Below, piece by piece: positions 1-10,749 of a stretch of DNA of 38,700 nt. Under the pieces are notes generated by a model. It was not told the origin of the DNA. It made no database searches and saw only the letters and a program-made list of their open reading frames with translations. The stretch comes from Cladosporium sp. IMV 00045 (lineage: Eukaryota > Ascomycota > Dothideomycetes > Cladosporiales > Cladosporiaceae), in the NCBI GenBank assembly GCA_001931905.2, contig MSJI02000762.1, positions 1 to 38,700 on the forward strand, given 5' to 3'. The position numbers were made by a program, and so were the translations under genes. Positions within the stretch are counted from its first letter, which is position 1. Each line of letters opens with the position of its first letter.

Positions 1-2
1 TA

Positions 3-1125
3 CAGAATGTTCCACTCGTCTTTGAGGAAGTCGCCCTTGGTGCAAAGAAAAGGCGAAGCCTGGATGCCATAGCACAGACACTCCTTGATCGCCAGTTAAT
101 CCTTTCGAGCGGGAAGATAGATGACAAAGGCATAGCTCGTATAGCCGCTTTCACACTTTTGGGTTGGCAGAGTATGCTGTACGAAGCAGACTCCAAGATT
201 ATAACTGGATCCATTGCCATCGCAGACACCCTCGATGGCTACAGGAGCAGTGCATTCTTCAGGCTCTGTCCAAGCTGCCCCCAGACTGGACGTCCACTCG
301 CCGACCTTCTTCTTGAATTCGGTTTGATGTTACCCAAAGCCGACACCTGCATCAGTGAGGAGACAGAAGACATTGAAGCATTCGAAAACGTCAAAGTGGT
401 GACACCGGGTTGCCTAAATGCGGCTGCCCTGTCTTCTCTCGGGCGCTTCAAATTCAGGTTTGTGGATACCATCGCGCCACATCTGGAACTAGACAAGGCC
501 ACCAATACCATTTTCCTGTACCGGTGGCCATCATTTTGCCTGGCCAATATGTGTACTCCCCAGGAACATGATCCCAATAGTGTTTTGCATAGGTGAGTCC
601 TAATTGACTCTAGGATGAACATAATCTTGACTGACCGGGCATTCCAGTCTCGCATGCCACAAACACTCTCCGGGGCTCTGGGCTTGTCCAGATGAAGTGA
701 CACAACTTCTTGAAGAGATCATGCTGTCTTTTCGTTTGTTGTTCGGCCAGGACCAAAGATCAAGGAAGCTTTTCAAGCAGCAGTTCATAAAAGGAGAGAC
801 ATCACCACACGGAATGGACGCCCTCCTGCTTCAACTTTGTACACAGGCCGTACGAAGCCCTGGGACTACCAGTCGTGACAAGGAATGTTACCGACTCGGT
901 CGCGATTTCCCTATTCTACGTCAACGGATCGCAATTTTGCAACATCAACTAACGCATGTCAAGCCGAGAGGGTGGCGCGCAATCTGGCGGGACAGGAGAG
1001 ATAGCGCACAATGGTATACTTTTTGGGCTGTCATTATTTTTGGAAGCTTGGGAACGCTTTTGGCGATAACACAGACTGTTTTGCAAGGTGTTCAAACCTT
1101 TCGGCCAGATCAGACATTGGATTGA
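3..1125 (+). CDS. Uncharacterised protein with C-terminal membrane anchor (5' end outside window)
   Basis: The frame is open from the left edge, so the gene is 5'-partial. Exons are 3-592 and 648-1125; the 55-bp intron 593-647 (GTGAGT...TTCCAG) joins codon phase 2 cleanly, giving VLHS-LACHKH across the junction. The visible part is mostly soluble. It ends with a Trp/Arg-rich segment (RGWRAIWRDRRDSAQW) followed directly by one hydrophobic helix (FWAVIIFGSLGTLLAI) and a tail of about 20 residues, a tail-anchor-like layout. I have seen this C-terminal pattern in unnamed ascomycete proteins but know no function for it. No catalytic motif is visible. It converges on the minus-strand peptidase gene that ends at 1203. 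Confidence 0.7.
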
Positions 1126-1202
1126 CTGCGTTGGGATACAGGGGAGCGGTTCTCTCGTTTGTGACAAGAGACAGGCAATTGGAATGCTGAAAGTTCCGAT
1201 CA

Positions 1203-3665
1203 TCAAACTTCCCGTTCAGCCCAACTTTGGATCATTCCTTGCGGAGATTCCTCATAATCTTTCAAGATCACGTCATCACCGACCAGAAAGGTGTTCGGCT
1301 GGACAAACACCCGCTTGACCGCTTCTTGCTGCAACAGGATCTGCCTCCACTCCAAGCATTCGGTTGGCGGCTCTGTGAGTTCTTTCATGAGGACACGACA
1401 TTGCGATGCATCTGCCGTGGATCGATAGATGTGTAACCTCATCAGTAGTCCACGGAGTGCCGGCCTCCCAACTGACGTGATCTGACTTCGGTCTACATGC
1501 ACACTCAAAGCCTTTCTGGAAGCGTCAACTCGAATCTTAAAGAAATCAATCGAAGCCAAACGAATTGCTTGAAACATCGCAAAATGCGCCTGGAGTTCGC
1601 TGAGTCAGGTTGAAATATGCATACCATGTGCATTGTCTCTTACCTGGCTATGTGCCTGCCCCCAGGACTAACGAAAGACATGTCAGTACAGTGACGTAGA
1701 GTCCGGGAGCAAGTACATACCTTTTCCTCCACAGCGTAATTCTCTAGACTACGTATACCAGCAATCGCCAGCTGTTGATACATGTTGTATTCGACTAAAT
1801 AAAATCAGCAAGTCGCAACGAACTGGAGGGTCAAACATACGATCTTCGGGTCTGATAGAGCCATCATCGGTATAACCACACAGGGACAAAAGATCGGTTT
1901 CGCTTATCAGGTAAGCTCCAATGCACTCTGCACGGCACTCGTCCACACTGGTAGCAATGTCTTGGAAGACACTTGTCCACGTCTCTCCGGCCTTATACCA
2001 TGAATCGATTGGCTTTCCGGTCAGTGGACTCGTTGGCGGTCTGGCAAGGTTGAAGTTGTGAGTACCGTCCGCTGCTTCTTGTAAGAGCTTGCCGGTGCCG
2101 TGGCCGAACAACTCATGGAACACTACCCAGAGGTAATAAGCATGACGTCTGTGTTTGGCAAAAGCCCCAGGCTCTTCTTCATGAAGGCTAAGAGCCAAAG
2201 AGTCTCCCGCCATTGGAGTACCGTCAAGACGGTTAGATATCATGATGCTCTTCGATCCTTCAATCTGCCTGATGTCATTGTACTGGCTCTTTGTCAGTTT
2301 CTGTGTTGACGATCGAGCGGGATGGGACATCTAACATTGGGCAAATTTACACCGGGAAACACGAGGGAGCTGCAATACGCAAGCGCTGCCAATGGTCAGC
2401 CATCTTACAAGCGCCGAATACGGGTAAAGCGTACATTCGATGCTTACGAAACCCGGTCTCTGCACCGTCGATTCCTCGAAATCACCCAAGCTGTCGGCCC
2501 CGAGGTGTGAGTGTACCCACGGGAGTCTTTTGACGAACGCGTCCGCGTTCTCACATAGTCGGTGTAGCATAGCTGTTTCTCCAGGATTCTCGATACCGAC
2601 AATTCCTTCGTACTCTGCTTTCGTTCCACAGGGATCTCTGTAAGGCTCGACAAATCCGAAGATTGTCTCGACAGTCGTCAGATGGTCATGAACCCAAGTT
2701 CTCTGAGAACTCTTGTACTCTTCCATGTCTCCGGTTTGGAAACTCTTGCACAATTTTGCAACGTACGTCTTCTTTACTGAATCCTCAGTATGTTCGCTTG
2801 CTTTCCGAAGATACTCGCAGATTCTTCGTAACTCGCTTGAGTGGTCGCCTCGGACGAGGCGCACCTCCCGATCTTGAGTGTGAATGATGAGTTTTCCTGC
2901 AACATCTTTCTCAACAGATGATTGAATGACGTCTAGTCTGCTGTGATCTCCTGTGACCGTCTTCACAAGTCTTGTATTCTCTGGGTGTATGCCTGACTGT
3001 GCCGCGATTTCCGTAATCTCAGCGATCTCATGCTTGGTGATGGGCGACGAAGCCTGGTAATAAGTGCTTTGCGCGGTCGAACTTGGCAAACCAAGTCTGT
3101 TTGGAAAGGGAGCAAATATGGCTGACTCAAACTTTTCCATGAGCTCTTGGGTGGCTTCAGAGGTCGAAGAGAGCTTCTGCAATGTATCAATCGTGACACC
3201 AGGTATAAATTTTTGATCACCATGGCCCTAGGCATGAGTTGTGCGGTTAGGGATAGTCGAGTCTCGTATTTCTCAGGAATCTCACTTACGTAAAAGTTTC
3301 CCATGTTTCCCAGGAACATGGCTGCAAAGTCCAAAAACTTTGTCAACTCATCGTCGGGAATGCTCAATTGGTCTCTAAGCTCTTCCCAATGCCCCTCGCA
3401 TGAGCGATGCAAACGGACAATGAAGTCAAATATTGGCTCAGACTCAGGAGAAACTTGGCGTAAGATGATTCTGGTACCGAGCCAGGCTGCCCTGCCGGAT
3501 CTGTTAAAGATGTTGACACAACAACAGATGGTGGTGATCGACGAACTTTGCAGAGTAATGTGCATACAGCTTTTCACTTGACAAGAGATATTTTAATTGC
3601 GAGGCACTCGAAAGGACCCGAATTTCTGGTTTGTTGCACACCCGAGCAGATAAGTTCAAAGCCAT
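1203..3665 (-). CDS. Dipeptidyl peptidase III (family M49), 8 exons, 696 aa
   Basis: Cytosolic zinc exopeptidase that releases dipeptides from the N-terminus of short peptides. Exons in transcript order: 3547-3665, 3290-3491, 2435-3227, 2336-2385, 1841-2282, 1721-1794, 1644-1667, 1203-1589; the seven introns are 46-62 bp and all phases agree. The zinc motif HELFGH falls at residues 444-449 (usual form HELLGH) and the second motif DECRAE at 502-507, close to their places in characterised enzymes. Other family landmarks are EKLYAHY near the N-terminus, GDQKFIPG, NLPNYNDIRQ, SLENYAVEEK, WGQAHS and the C-terminal VFVQPNT and PQGMIQSW. The length fits the family (about 700 aa). The ATG at 3665 is the start just before the conserved N-terminal block. 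The 24-nt exon 1644-1667 is unusually small. An apparent in-frame TAG at 2331 lies inside an intron, so the gene looks intact. Confidence 0.93.
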
Positions 3666-4970
3666 TTTTCAAATAGGAATCGCGTGGGTATGCTGGAGTT
3701 TGACGGTTGGTGCCCAGCGCTGATACAATGTATTTTAGGTCCATAGCATCAATCAGCAAACGCATGACGTCATTTGCAAGCTGGAGGCAAACAACCTGGG
3801 GACGAGGGTCAGCTTCAGATAAGGGAGAGAACGTTTGTTGGTGGAGTTTATGAAGAGCGCACTCCACCTTCCCGCAAGCGCCTGCGCTAATTCAGGGATT
3901 TCAGCTGACAACTCTCCAGTCTTCATAATCTTAAACACAACTAAAGCGATCGCACAAGAAGTTATCTCTTTCCGCAGAAGTGATGTCGCTGTTGTATACT
4001 AACAGAACGTAGACACAAGATAGTACGGACTCGTTTAAGGTCGTCCGGCATGGTTGTGTCACACTTGATTCATTGTTAAGCGGTTTGCTGCTGCTTCGTT
4101 GTAGCTTGGCAAGGATCGTCGCTTTCGTTCTCACGCGCCGCGAATATCTGCCTTTGCCTGGGCGCACCTTTCGCTGACAAGACCACGGCAGCTCGAAATG
4201 TGCGTGCACAAACGCGATGACCAGCGGATCTGAGCAAATGTGTACGGGGACCCATAAGCACAGAGAGACAAGCTTCGCAATGTCCTTGCAATCTTGTTTG
4301 AGAAAGGAAGGTGCCTTACAAGGTATTACACAAGCTGGATGCAAGGCTGAAGCTGGTGTGCTTGCAGGGGAGTAGTCATCTAGCAGGTTTCCGTCTAACA
4401 CCTCACAGCGCTTGATGGGGTTCGACACAACCCGCCAAATCCAGGAACGAGGACTACGGCCTGTGTAACCGCTGATCATTCATGGAAGTAATCGTCTGGC
4501 GAACTCGCACGGGAGACTAACCTGATGTTGAGCGGTCGGGTTTGGCTTGGGAAAGTGTGTGCGGATGTGGCGGCTTGCCAAAATAGTTCCTGAATCCGTG
4601 TGTCGCGCTTGAAGAACTGATCTTCCCGCACAAGAAGCGAATGAGAAACACTTAATTCCAAGAGAGTTTTGTAGTAGAAATAAAAGTGAATTGCCTAGGT
4701 TTCACCGCGTTGAGAGGGATATATATCTTAGACTGTCATACTTCGCGATTTCCAATGGTCTAGTCAAGTCTCTTGATTGCTTATACGCATGCTCAAAGCA
4801 ACAAGATTCCAGATGGATGGAATTGTCGTTGAGTAGACCCCGAACTTGTGGACCTAAAGACACCGCTTGTCTTTAAAACAAACTATCGATACACAGCACG
4901 GATCTGGACCGCCATTAACTCTAACGCTTTGCTCAGGTGCCATCTATATGTCAAGAAGTAAAGGAGAGCG
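3666..4970. other. Intergenic stretch without a supportable gene
   Basis: About 1.3 kb between the 5' end of the peptidase gene and the 3' end of the DUF3431 gene. It presumably contains the peptidase promoter. The longest frame, 3931-4479 (-), has no recognisable domain and no convincing splice links. I see no repeat or RNA gene here. Confidence 0.5.
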
Positions 4971-6110
4971 TTAGAACAACGGACTCGAAGCCCAGCGCTG
5001 CTCTTGCTCATCTTTCAGCTGCGTCACGTTTCGCCAGTTGCCATCCCAGTCATAATCAGGCCATCCGTCAGGTAGGGTGGAGAACGGTGGCAGGGCGTAT
5101 TGACCTCGACACACTCCGTCACTCTCGCAGTCAAGGTCGCAGATGCTATAGGTCTTGCAATAGCATTCCTTGACATTGGGGCAGAATACGGCTTCTTTGC
5201 CGAATATCACTGCTTCGAATCAGCTGAACTCATTCAAAATTGCGAAAGGCAAACTTACTGTGCCATGAGTATTCCATTATCCTGCCACTGATATCATCAT
5301 CCAGTTCGGTCTCCAGCAACCATCGCCGGAAGGCCACGTACTCGCTGCGCTGACGTTCCCGTATCTTCCCTCGCGTCACGGCGAATTGGGCGCAGCATGA
5401 GGCACCTACAGCATCTGGAACTGGATGACCAGGGAAAAGCTCTTCAAATGCCTGCTTGTAGAACTGGCCTGCGTTCGGTTTACCGTCCGCAGGAACACTA
5501 GCAGCTTCGTCCTTTGGCCGGATCTCAGAAGGGCAACCAAGCGTCCAGACACAGCGCAAATTCACGTACCCCTCATCTTTGATGTAAGGAATCTGCAAAC
5601 GAGACAGTAGTCTTTGTCCATCGTATAGCGGGTCATCGTTGTGCCATTGGTACCGATTGGCGTGGTGGAAGATTACAACCTCTGGGAGGTGGTCGTAATT
5701 GTCGATTAGGTATCTGTCACGAATGAGTCACAAACGTAGCACCGACGTTTGAGGAAAACTTACGTCAAATACACCATACTTTCTCGACCTTTGTTGGCGG
5801 GGACGCTCAGGCGTGATGGCACTTCACCATCGGTCAAGAAGATGGCTTTCTCCCAAGTCGGAGAAGCATAAGCGAGCCATGTAGTGTTGTCCTGGATTTG
5901 ACTTGCAACCACCAATGTTATGTCCTCGTGGTCTGGCTCCGGGGTGTAAACGTCGGAAGGGAGCTCATGTTCTGATGGTCGCCGATTTGGACTCCACTCC
6001 GGCATGGAGAGGACTTCGTCCCAAAACAACCAAACAACAACGCAGACAACGACGAAGACAAACACCATGCGACGGGGAATCATCCTCGCCCACATTGTCA
6101 GCAGGCACAA
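4971..6110 (-). CDS. DUF3431 family single-pass membrane protein, 3 exons, 346 aa
   Basis: Exons in transcript order are 5764-6110, 5259-5713 and 4971-5209; introns are 5714-5763 (50 bp) and 5210-5258 (49 bp). A short N-terminal tail precedes one hydrophobic helix (VFVFVVVCVVVWLFW), so it is probably a type II membrane protein with a lumenal or extracellular domain. DUF3431 landmarks appear in order: DITLVVAS, TWL, PANKGRESMVYLTYLIDNYD, HANRYQWHNDDPLYDG, LQIPYIKDEGYVNLRC, VGASCCAQFAVTR, ELDDDISGRIMEYSWH and a Cys-rich tail (CPNVKECYCKT). The family resembles glycosyltransferase-like proteins but has no proven reaction. The start could also be the in-frame ATGs at 6095 or 6083. A TATA-like stretch is not obvious; a half-copy of the palindromic motif (GATTCCTGG) lies at 6274-6282. 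Confidence 0.9.
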
Positions 6111-6745
6111 GTAGTCAAGCAGGACATCTTGGTGGGGTGCCTCGCCAATTAAAGTCGTCTAGGTGTGAGAGCAGGTCCGTAGTACTTGCAGCCATGTCCG
6201 CAGACTCCTTGCCCTTGAGGCGAAGGGCAGTATAGATTATACGACTCGGTCTCTGCATGACACGGGACAAGGGTTCGATTCCTGGCGTTTAATCCAGCCT
6301 CTCCAGTTCGAGCGAGTGGACCATCTAATATAAGTAGCCGCCCGGCTCAAACAACCGAAAGTAGTCGGTGTTCACACATGGCCCTAGACACGGCCGAAGC
6401 CCGTTAAGATGGCTTGGCAGCTACGCGAACGTCAACTTCGCTAAGTCATCCAATGATAGACAGTGTGCAGACCACTCAAGGCCTAGTGTCATTACATCAA
6501 GCAGATGCCCTACACATTGCGGCGAGAAACCCACTTGCGAAGCACGCTGCTGAGCGTTAGCAAAACTGCAGCCATGCGGCGTAGTCGCCAGGCGCAAGCG
6601 GTGATGGCTCGCAGAGATACAGTATGCTCCCCATGTCCAAACCACTCCCACTGTGTTCAGCCGCTTTGACTCAAATCTTTCGAACGCCGTGCAGCTTTGC
6701 CTCTCCGCAGACTCAAAAGTCGAGTTGAGGCGTGATCAAATCGAA
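6111..6745. other. Intergenic/5' region; degenerate tRNA-like B-box sequence near 6265-6300
   Basis: This 635-bp stretch separates two divergent genes. At 6271-6281 there is a B-box-like GGTTCGATTCC followed by TTTAATCCA, and an A-box-like stretch near 6230. The T-stem pairs poorly and the anticodon loop would have 10 bases, so I do not call a tRNA. Some of this region must hold the missing start, and probably a signal peptide, of the downstream membrane protein. Confidence 0.4.
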
Positions 6746-7938
6746 ATGGATGAGCACACAGCAATTCTCGAAGATCGTGAAAGCCAAATCTACAACCTGA
6801 CGGCCTCTCATCGTCAACTTGCTTCATCTGGAGATGTTGATTCGATCGGTGGCTCCTTTGGTCTGTTGTCAAAAAGAGATGCTTGCTCCGCCGCCTTCGG
6901 TACTGGATGGATAAATTCTTTCTGCGCTCCTGGCAAAACACTCTGCTGTACGTATAATTATTGGCCCAACAGCTGTAAACTCTAACTAATAATCAGGTGT
7001 TAATGAACGTCAACGTTATCCACAATGTCAGCAGGCGCTAGGTCTTGGATGGTGCTGTACGGAGTCGTATGTCTTGCATCCGAAGGCGTGCTGGAGTATC
7101 TTTGAACATCTACTGACTCTTTCACACCAGCGACGAGGGCTGCTACGTCGACCTTGAAAGCTCCGCCTGTGGTCAACCAGGAGCCGTGCAGTGCTCCCAG
7201 CTAGCCGATGGTGTGGACGAAGCATGTTGTCCGCAATTTACGGCGTGCGCACGCAACTACAACGCCAGTACAACCTGGGTACGCTGTGACATTCGACAGA
7301 GCGCGCTCCAAACTCTAGAAGCATCCACGAGCTCTATATCGGGGGTGAGATCGAAGACGGAAGCTGAGACCGATTCCGAAGCGGTGCAGTCTACATCGTC
7401 CACTTCCCAGTCCTCGACACAGTCCTCCACGCAGTCCTCCACGCAGTACATGAGAAACACGACCTCTGTGTCTACAACTCAGTCAGCGAGTTCCTCTTCG
7501 ACGGCGTCAGAGTGGACGACACAGAAAGCGGTGAATCCGTCAGAAAGTGCTACCACACTGCAGTCAGCTCCGACAGAATCTACCATGGCACCATCAACTC
7601 AACCATTCAGCATGGGCGCCACCATTGGCATAGCAATTAGTATTGCTATAGCAATGCTGGTACTCGCGGCCGGTGCATGGCTTTACTTTCGAAAAAGGGC
7701 TACAACGAAGCAGCAGTGGCCTTTGTCGCAATCGGCACACGCGCCAGAAGAAGACGCTAAGTTGCACGGAGAGAGATCAGGACCAGCTTGGGACAACATG
7801 CACGCAATTACGTATGAGATGGAAGACAATACCAGCAAGAAAGAGCTTCCAGGTGGCCAGCTTTCGCCAAAAGAGATGCAAGGAAAAGAAGGATTTACTA
7901 AACCAGGGCCTGTGGAGTTGGAAGGAAGCTTGAGATGA
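6746..7938 (+). CDS. Cys-rich ectodomain, Ser/Thr stalk, single membrane helix (sensor- or wall-protein-like)
   Basis: Exons are 6746-6947, 6997-7066 and 7131-7938; introns of 49 bp (with CTAAC before the acceptor) and 64 bp join phases 1 and 2. In order the protein has an ectodomain with about 14 cysteines, including adjacent Cys pairs (LCCVNE, GWCCTE, EACCPQ); a Ser/Thr/Gln-rich stalk with a 12-bp tandem repeat encoding QSST at about 7407-7448; one membrane helix (TIGIAISIAIAMLVLAAGAWLYF) followed by RKR; and a charged cytosolic tail of about 85 residues. This is the layout of fungal wall-stress sensor-like proteins, although the Cys pattern is not a WSC domain I can name. The start is uncertain: 6746 is the first in-frame ATG but gives no signal peptide. 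An ATG at 6624 in another frame begins a hydrophobic run and may be part of an unresolved first exon. Confidence 0.72.
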
Positions 7939-8138
7939 GAGCGTGTCAGTGATGCCATGCCCAGATCGTGGCTCAGTTCGGCCACGATAAGTTAACGTCA
8001 CATCAGAATGTCCACTCGTATTGTATGAAGCGCTCAGTCTCCAGGTCTGGAGATAAAATATGCCTTGTATCTGTTTAGATAATTAGAACTTGTCTAAATT
8101 AGTCAGAAGATTGCTATAAGCGCAAATGGCAATCCGCC

Positions 8139-8650
8139 TATTGCCTCAGATGCGCTCTTGCACCTCTGTCTTCACGGTATCATTCGAATCGCGGTAGACG
8201 AAACGTCATCGAAGCGGTGGCAGAAGAACCTTTTGAGATTCATAAGGAGTTTCATAAGGAGTTTGTGCGCTTCTCAGTACTCGCGGCTGTGTATATCACT
8301 AGTTAGAAATTTTCAACCTGAAAAGTAATAAACCTTTGCTACTGTGGCTGGCTTCGCAGAATCCGGCTCGTTGGCAAGCAGATAGCGGAAAAACACAGCG
8401 GCACGTAAGTCTCGTCAATACGGCGCGCGACTGAACAACTGATGGAGGATGCGTTCTTCTTAGCCATAAAGAAGAGCAAATCGCAGGGAAAGGGGTATCT
8501 AGTCTTGCGCTTTCAGCTCTCTATGATGGGGGACTTTTGGTAAACCACTCGATCGATCAAGGATGAGGACCCGTTGCCATCAACGGTCGGCGTCGGCGGG
8601 TGAAGAACGCGCTAAGATCCTAGATGCCTACATCGTCTTCGTGGTTTAAG
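8139..8650 (+). repeat. Dispersed repeat, copy 1 (direct orientation to 38006-38394)
   Basis: From TATTGCYTCAGATGCG to TTCGTGRTTTAAG this segment matches 38006-38394 in the same orientation, with long near-identical blocks such as GTAGACGAAACGTCATCGAA, GTGTATATCACTAGTTAG, AGCAAATCGCAGGGAAAGGG and CGGCGTCGGCGGGT. Copy 1 has an 11-bp tandem duplication (TTCATAAGGAG) near 8243 and about 135 extra bases at 8338-8475 that copy 2 lacks. Many differences are C/T or G/A transitions, as repeat-induced point mutation would leave. I see no reading frame shared by the copies and no clear terminal inverted repeats. It may be a non-autonomous element or a piece of a larger one. Confidence 0.85.
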
Positions 8651-8974
8651 TGTCGCAGGCCGAGGCACTTTGGGAATCCAAGTCGCAGATCGCAGGAGGA
8701 CGACTGGCGGCTTCGATTGGCTGAGAGAGTGCTCATACGGGAAGGCGCGCTGCCGCTGCGCCGCTTGCCGCTCCATCAGAGAACAATGCTTTTGGCACTC
8801 GGTCAAACACAATGACAAACTTTTATGGCGAAGCGACTGCTGAACTTCCACGGGTTTCCATGGACACGTGAATAGCGCTTCGGTTTGCGACCGTCTTACC
8901 CCCAGACTCTGTTACTCACTACATTTGGCGGTACAGTTGTCGCAGAGTGTACGTACACCCACTAGATTGTGACG
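8651..8974. other. Spacer between dispersed repeat and transposase relic
   Basis: Contains no supportable gene. It may contain the 5' flank or terminal repeat of the pogo-type element, but I could not pair an inverted terminal repeat with the 3' side. Confidence 0.4.
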
Positions 8975-10471
8975 ATGGACAAAGCCAGTCAGGCCCTGAC
9001 CCAGGGTGCCGACGCGGGTGTTCCAACATCATTTCGTGCTATTGCAGATCATAGCGGGGTTCCAAAGTCTACCCTCTATCACCGCGCACGTGGCCGACGA
9101 TCAATCGAGTCCAAAGCCATCGGCCAGCAGTATCTAGCACCATCCGAAGAGAAGGCTGTAGTGGAGTTCATCTTGCATATGGCTGATCTAGGAACACCTG
9201 TTCGCACGAAGTCTATCCCTGCCATAGCCTTTAGTGCCACTCGCCATAGGTCGGAAGAAGACAGATCAGTCAGGCCTCCAGGCCCAAATTGGGCGAAGGC
9301 GCTCGAGAACCGTAATCCAGAGCTTAAAGCAAGGAGAGTGAAGGCGCTGGATTGGAATCGTCACGAGAAAAATATTTATGAGAAGGTTGAACATTGGTTC
9401 GGGGAGATCGAGAAGGTGCTGAAAGATCCTGCCATCTTGCCAGAAAATGTCTACAATATGGATGAGACAGGAGTCATGCTGTCCATGCTTGGCTCTGTCA
9501 AGGTTCTCGTGGGTAGAGACGATACACGAGACTACCGAGGCGCGCGGGTCAAGCGGACAATGGTGACTGCGATTGAGTGCATTAGCGCTGACGGCAGGTA
9601 CTTGGATCCTCTTGTCATCTGGCTAGCCACTACCCATATGGACGACGTTCCCCACCCCTGGGTGGCACTACGCGTGCTCCGAATCCGGGTGCACAGATTC
9701 TGGGATAAGCCTGGAGTGGCTCTTGCGTGTGTTTGATCCCCAGACTAGCGAACGGGCGAGCGGTAAGCCACGTGTGCTGATCTGCGACGGCTTCGGAACA
9801 CACGAAACGCTTGAGATCTTGGAGCATTGTTTTGCTAACAACATCAAACTGTGTCGACTGCCCTCTCATACATCGCACAAGCTCTAACCCTGTGACATAG
9901 CAATCTTCGCTCCGTTGAAGGCAGCCTACCGCGATGATGTTGAGCGAATGGAAAGAGGAGGAATAGACACCATCGGCAAGCAACACTTTACGTCACTGTA
10001 TAGTCCAGCAAGAGCAAGAGCATTCACAAGAAGAAATATCCTTGCGGGACGGAGCAAAGGCGGTATCTACCCGTTCAATCCACAAAGGGTTCTGAAAGAT
10101 CTGAAAAAGCATCCGCCGGCCCGGTAGATGTCATTGGGCAAACGATCGTACGTTGCCCTCAAGACTCGAATGAGCCAGTACCCACTGCGCCGGTTACGCC
10201 TGTGACGCCCGTATCAGCAGAGGCCTTCAACTCACTGCAGGACCTGATCATCACACAGAATGCGCATCACTGGAAGAAGAAGCGGAGCCTGGAGCGGCGC
10301 CTGGCAAAGCTTATTAAAGCCGCACAGGTGTCGATCACCGGGAACATAGTCCGGCAGGAGCGGTATACGTTGAACTTGCTTCTACCCCTCTGGACGACCC
10401 TAGGACCATCAATCAGACGTCTCTTCTCCTCGATCAACCCGCATCACCTAGCTCGAGTCTGCGACAAGTAA
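8975..10471 (+). pseudogene. Decayed pogo/Fot1-type (Tc1-mariner superfamily) DDE transposase
   Basis: Conceptual reading from the ATG at 8975 gives an N-terminal helix-turn-helix (FRAIADHSGVPKSTLYHR), a CENP-B-type DNA-binding region (PGPNWAKALENRNPEL) and a DDE_1 core: YNMDETGVML (first Asp), PRVLICDGFGTHE (second Asp), then CRLPSHTSHKL. The expected Gln codon after KL is TAA at 9885-9887, followed by PCDIAIF (third Asp), RGGIDTIGKQHF, GIYPFNPQRVL and a basic C-terminal tail. The gene is dead: the frame shifts at about 9640-9655, stops at 9885, and shifts again at about 10120. CAA to TAA is the change expected from RIP in a CpA context. Only one copy is present in the window, so activity cannot come from here. 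Confidence 0.9.
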
Positions 10472-10749
10472 GATGCCTATTATGTATGGACACCACTGTT
10501 TCAAGGACATGCGCTTCTTGCGAAAGGAAAGCAGTTCATGAAATCCTACCAGAACTTGCTGCCGGGACTGATCTTTTGGTCGCGCTTGCGAAACCCTGTT
10601 GTAACCTGGATGGCCACGACCGAAGCAGTCGCAAATCCACCAGCGACAGCGATTCCAGTTCCTCCGTCGACTTCCTCAATCTATGGCTGTCATAAGGCCA
10701 GTGATGCTCAGATGCAGGGTGGAGGCGAATTCGGTGAGCACAGTGAGCT

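Noticed and set aside
2331..2333. In-frame TAG in the dipeptidyl peptidase III reading frame, suggesting a pseudogene
   Set aside because: Two GT-AG introns (2283-2335 and 2386-2434) around a 50-nt exon remove it and restore the family text LAYCSS...NLPNYNDIRQ.
3931..4479. Minus-strand frame of 182 codons
   Set aside because: No domain, no signal peptide, no splice partners; composition looks like chance.
6214..6300. tRNA gene
   Set aside because: T-stem has mismatches and the anticodon loop is the wrong size; kept only as a low-interest observation.
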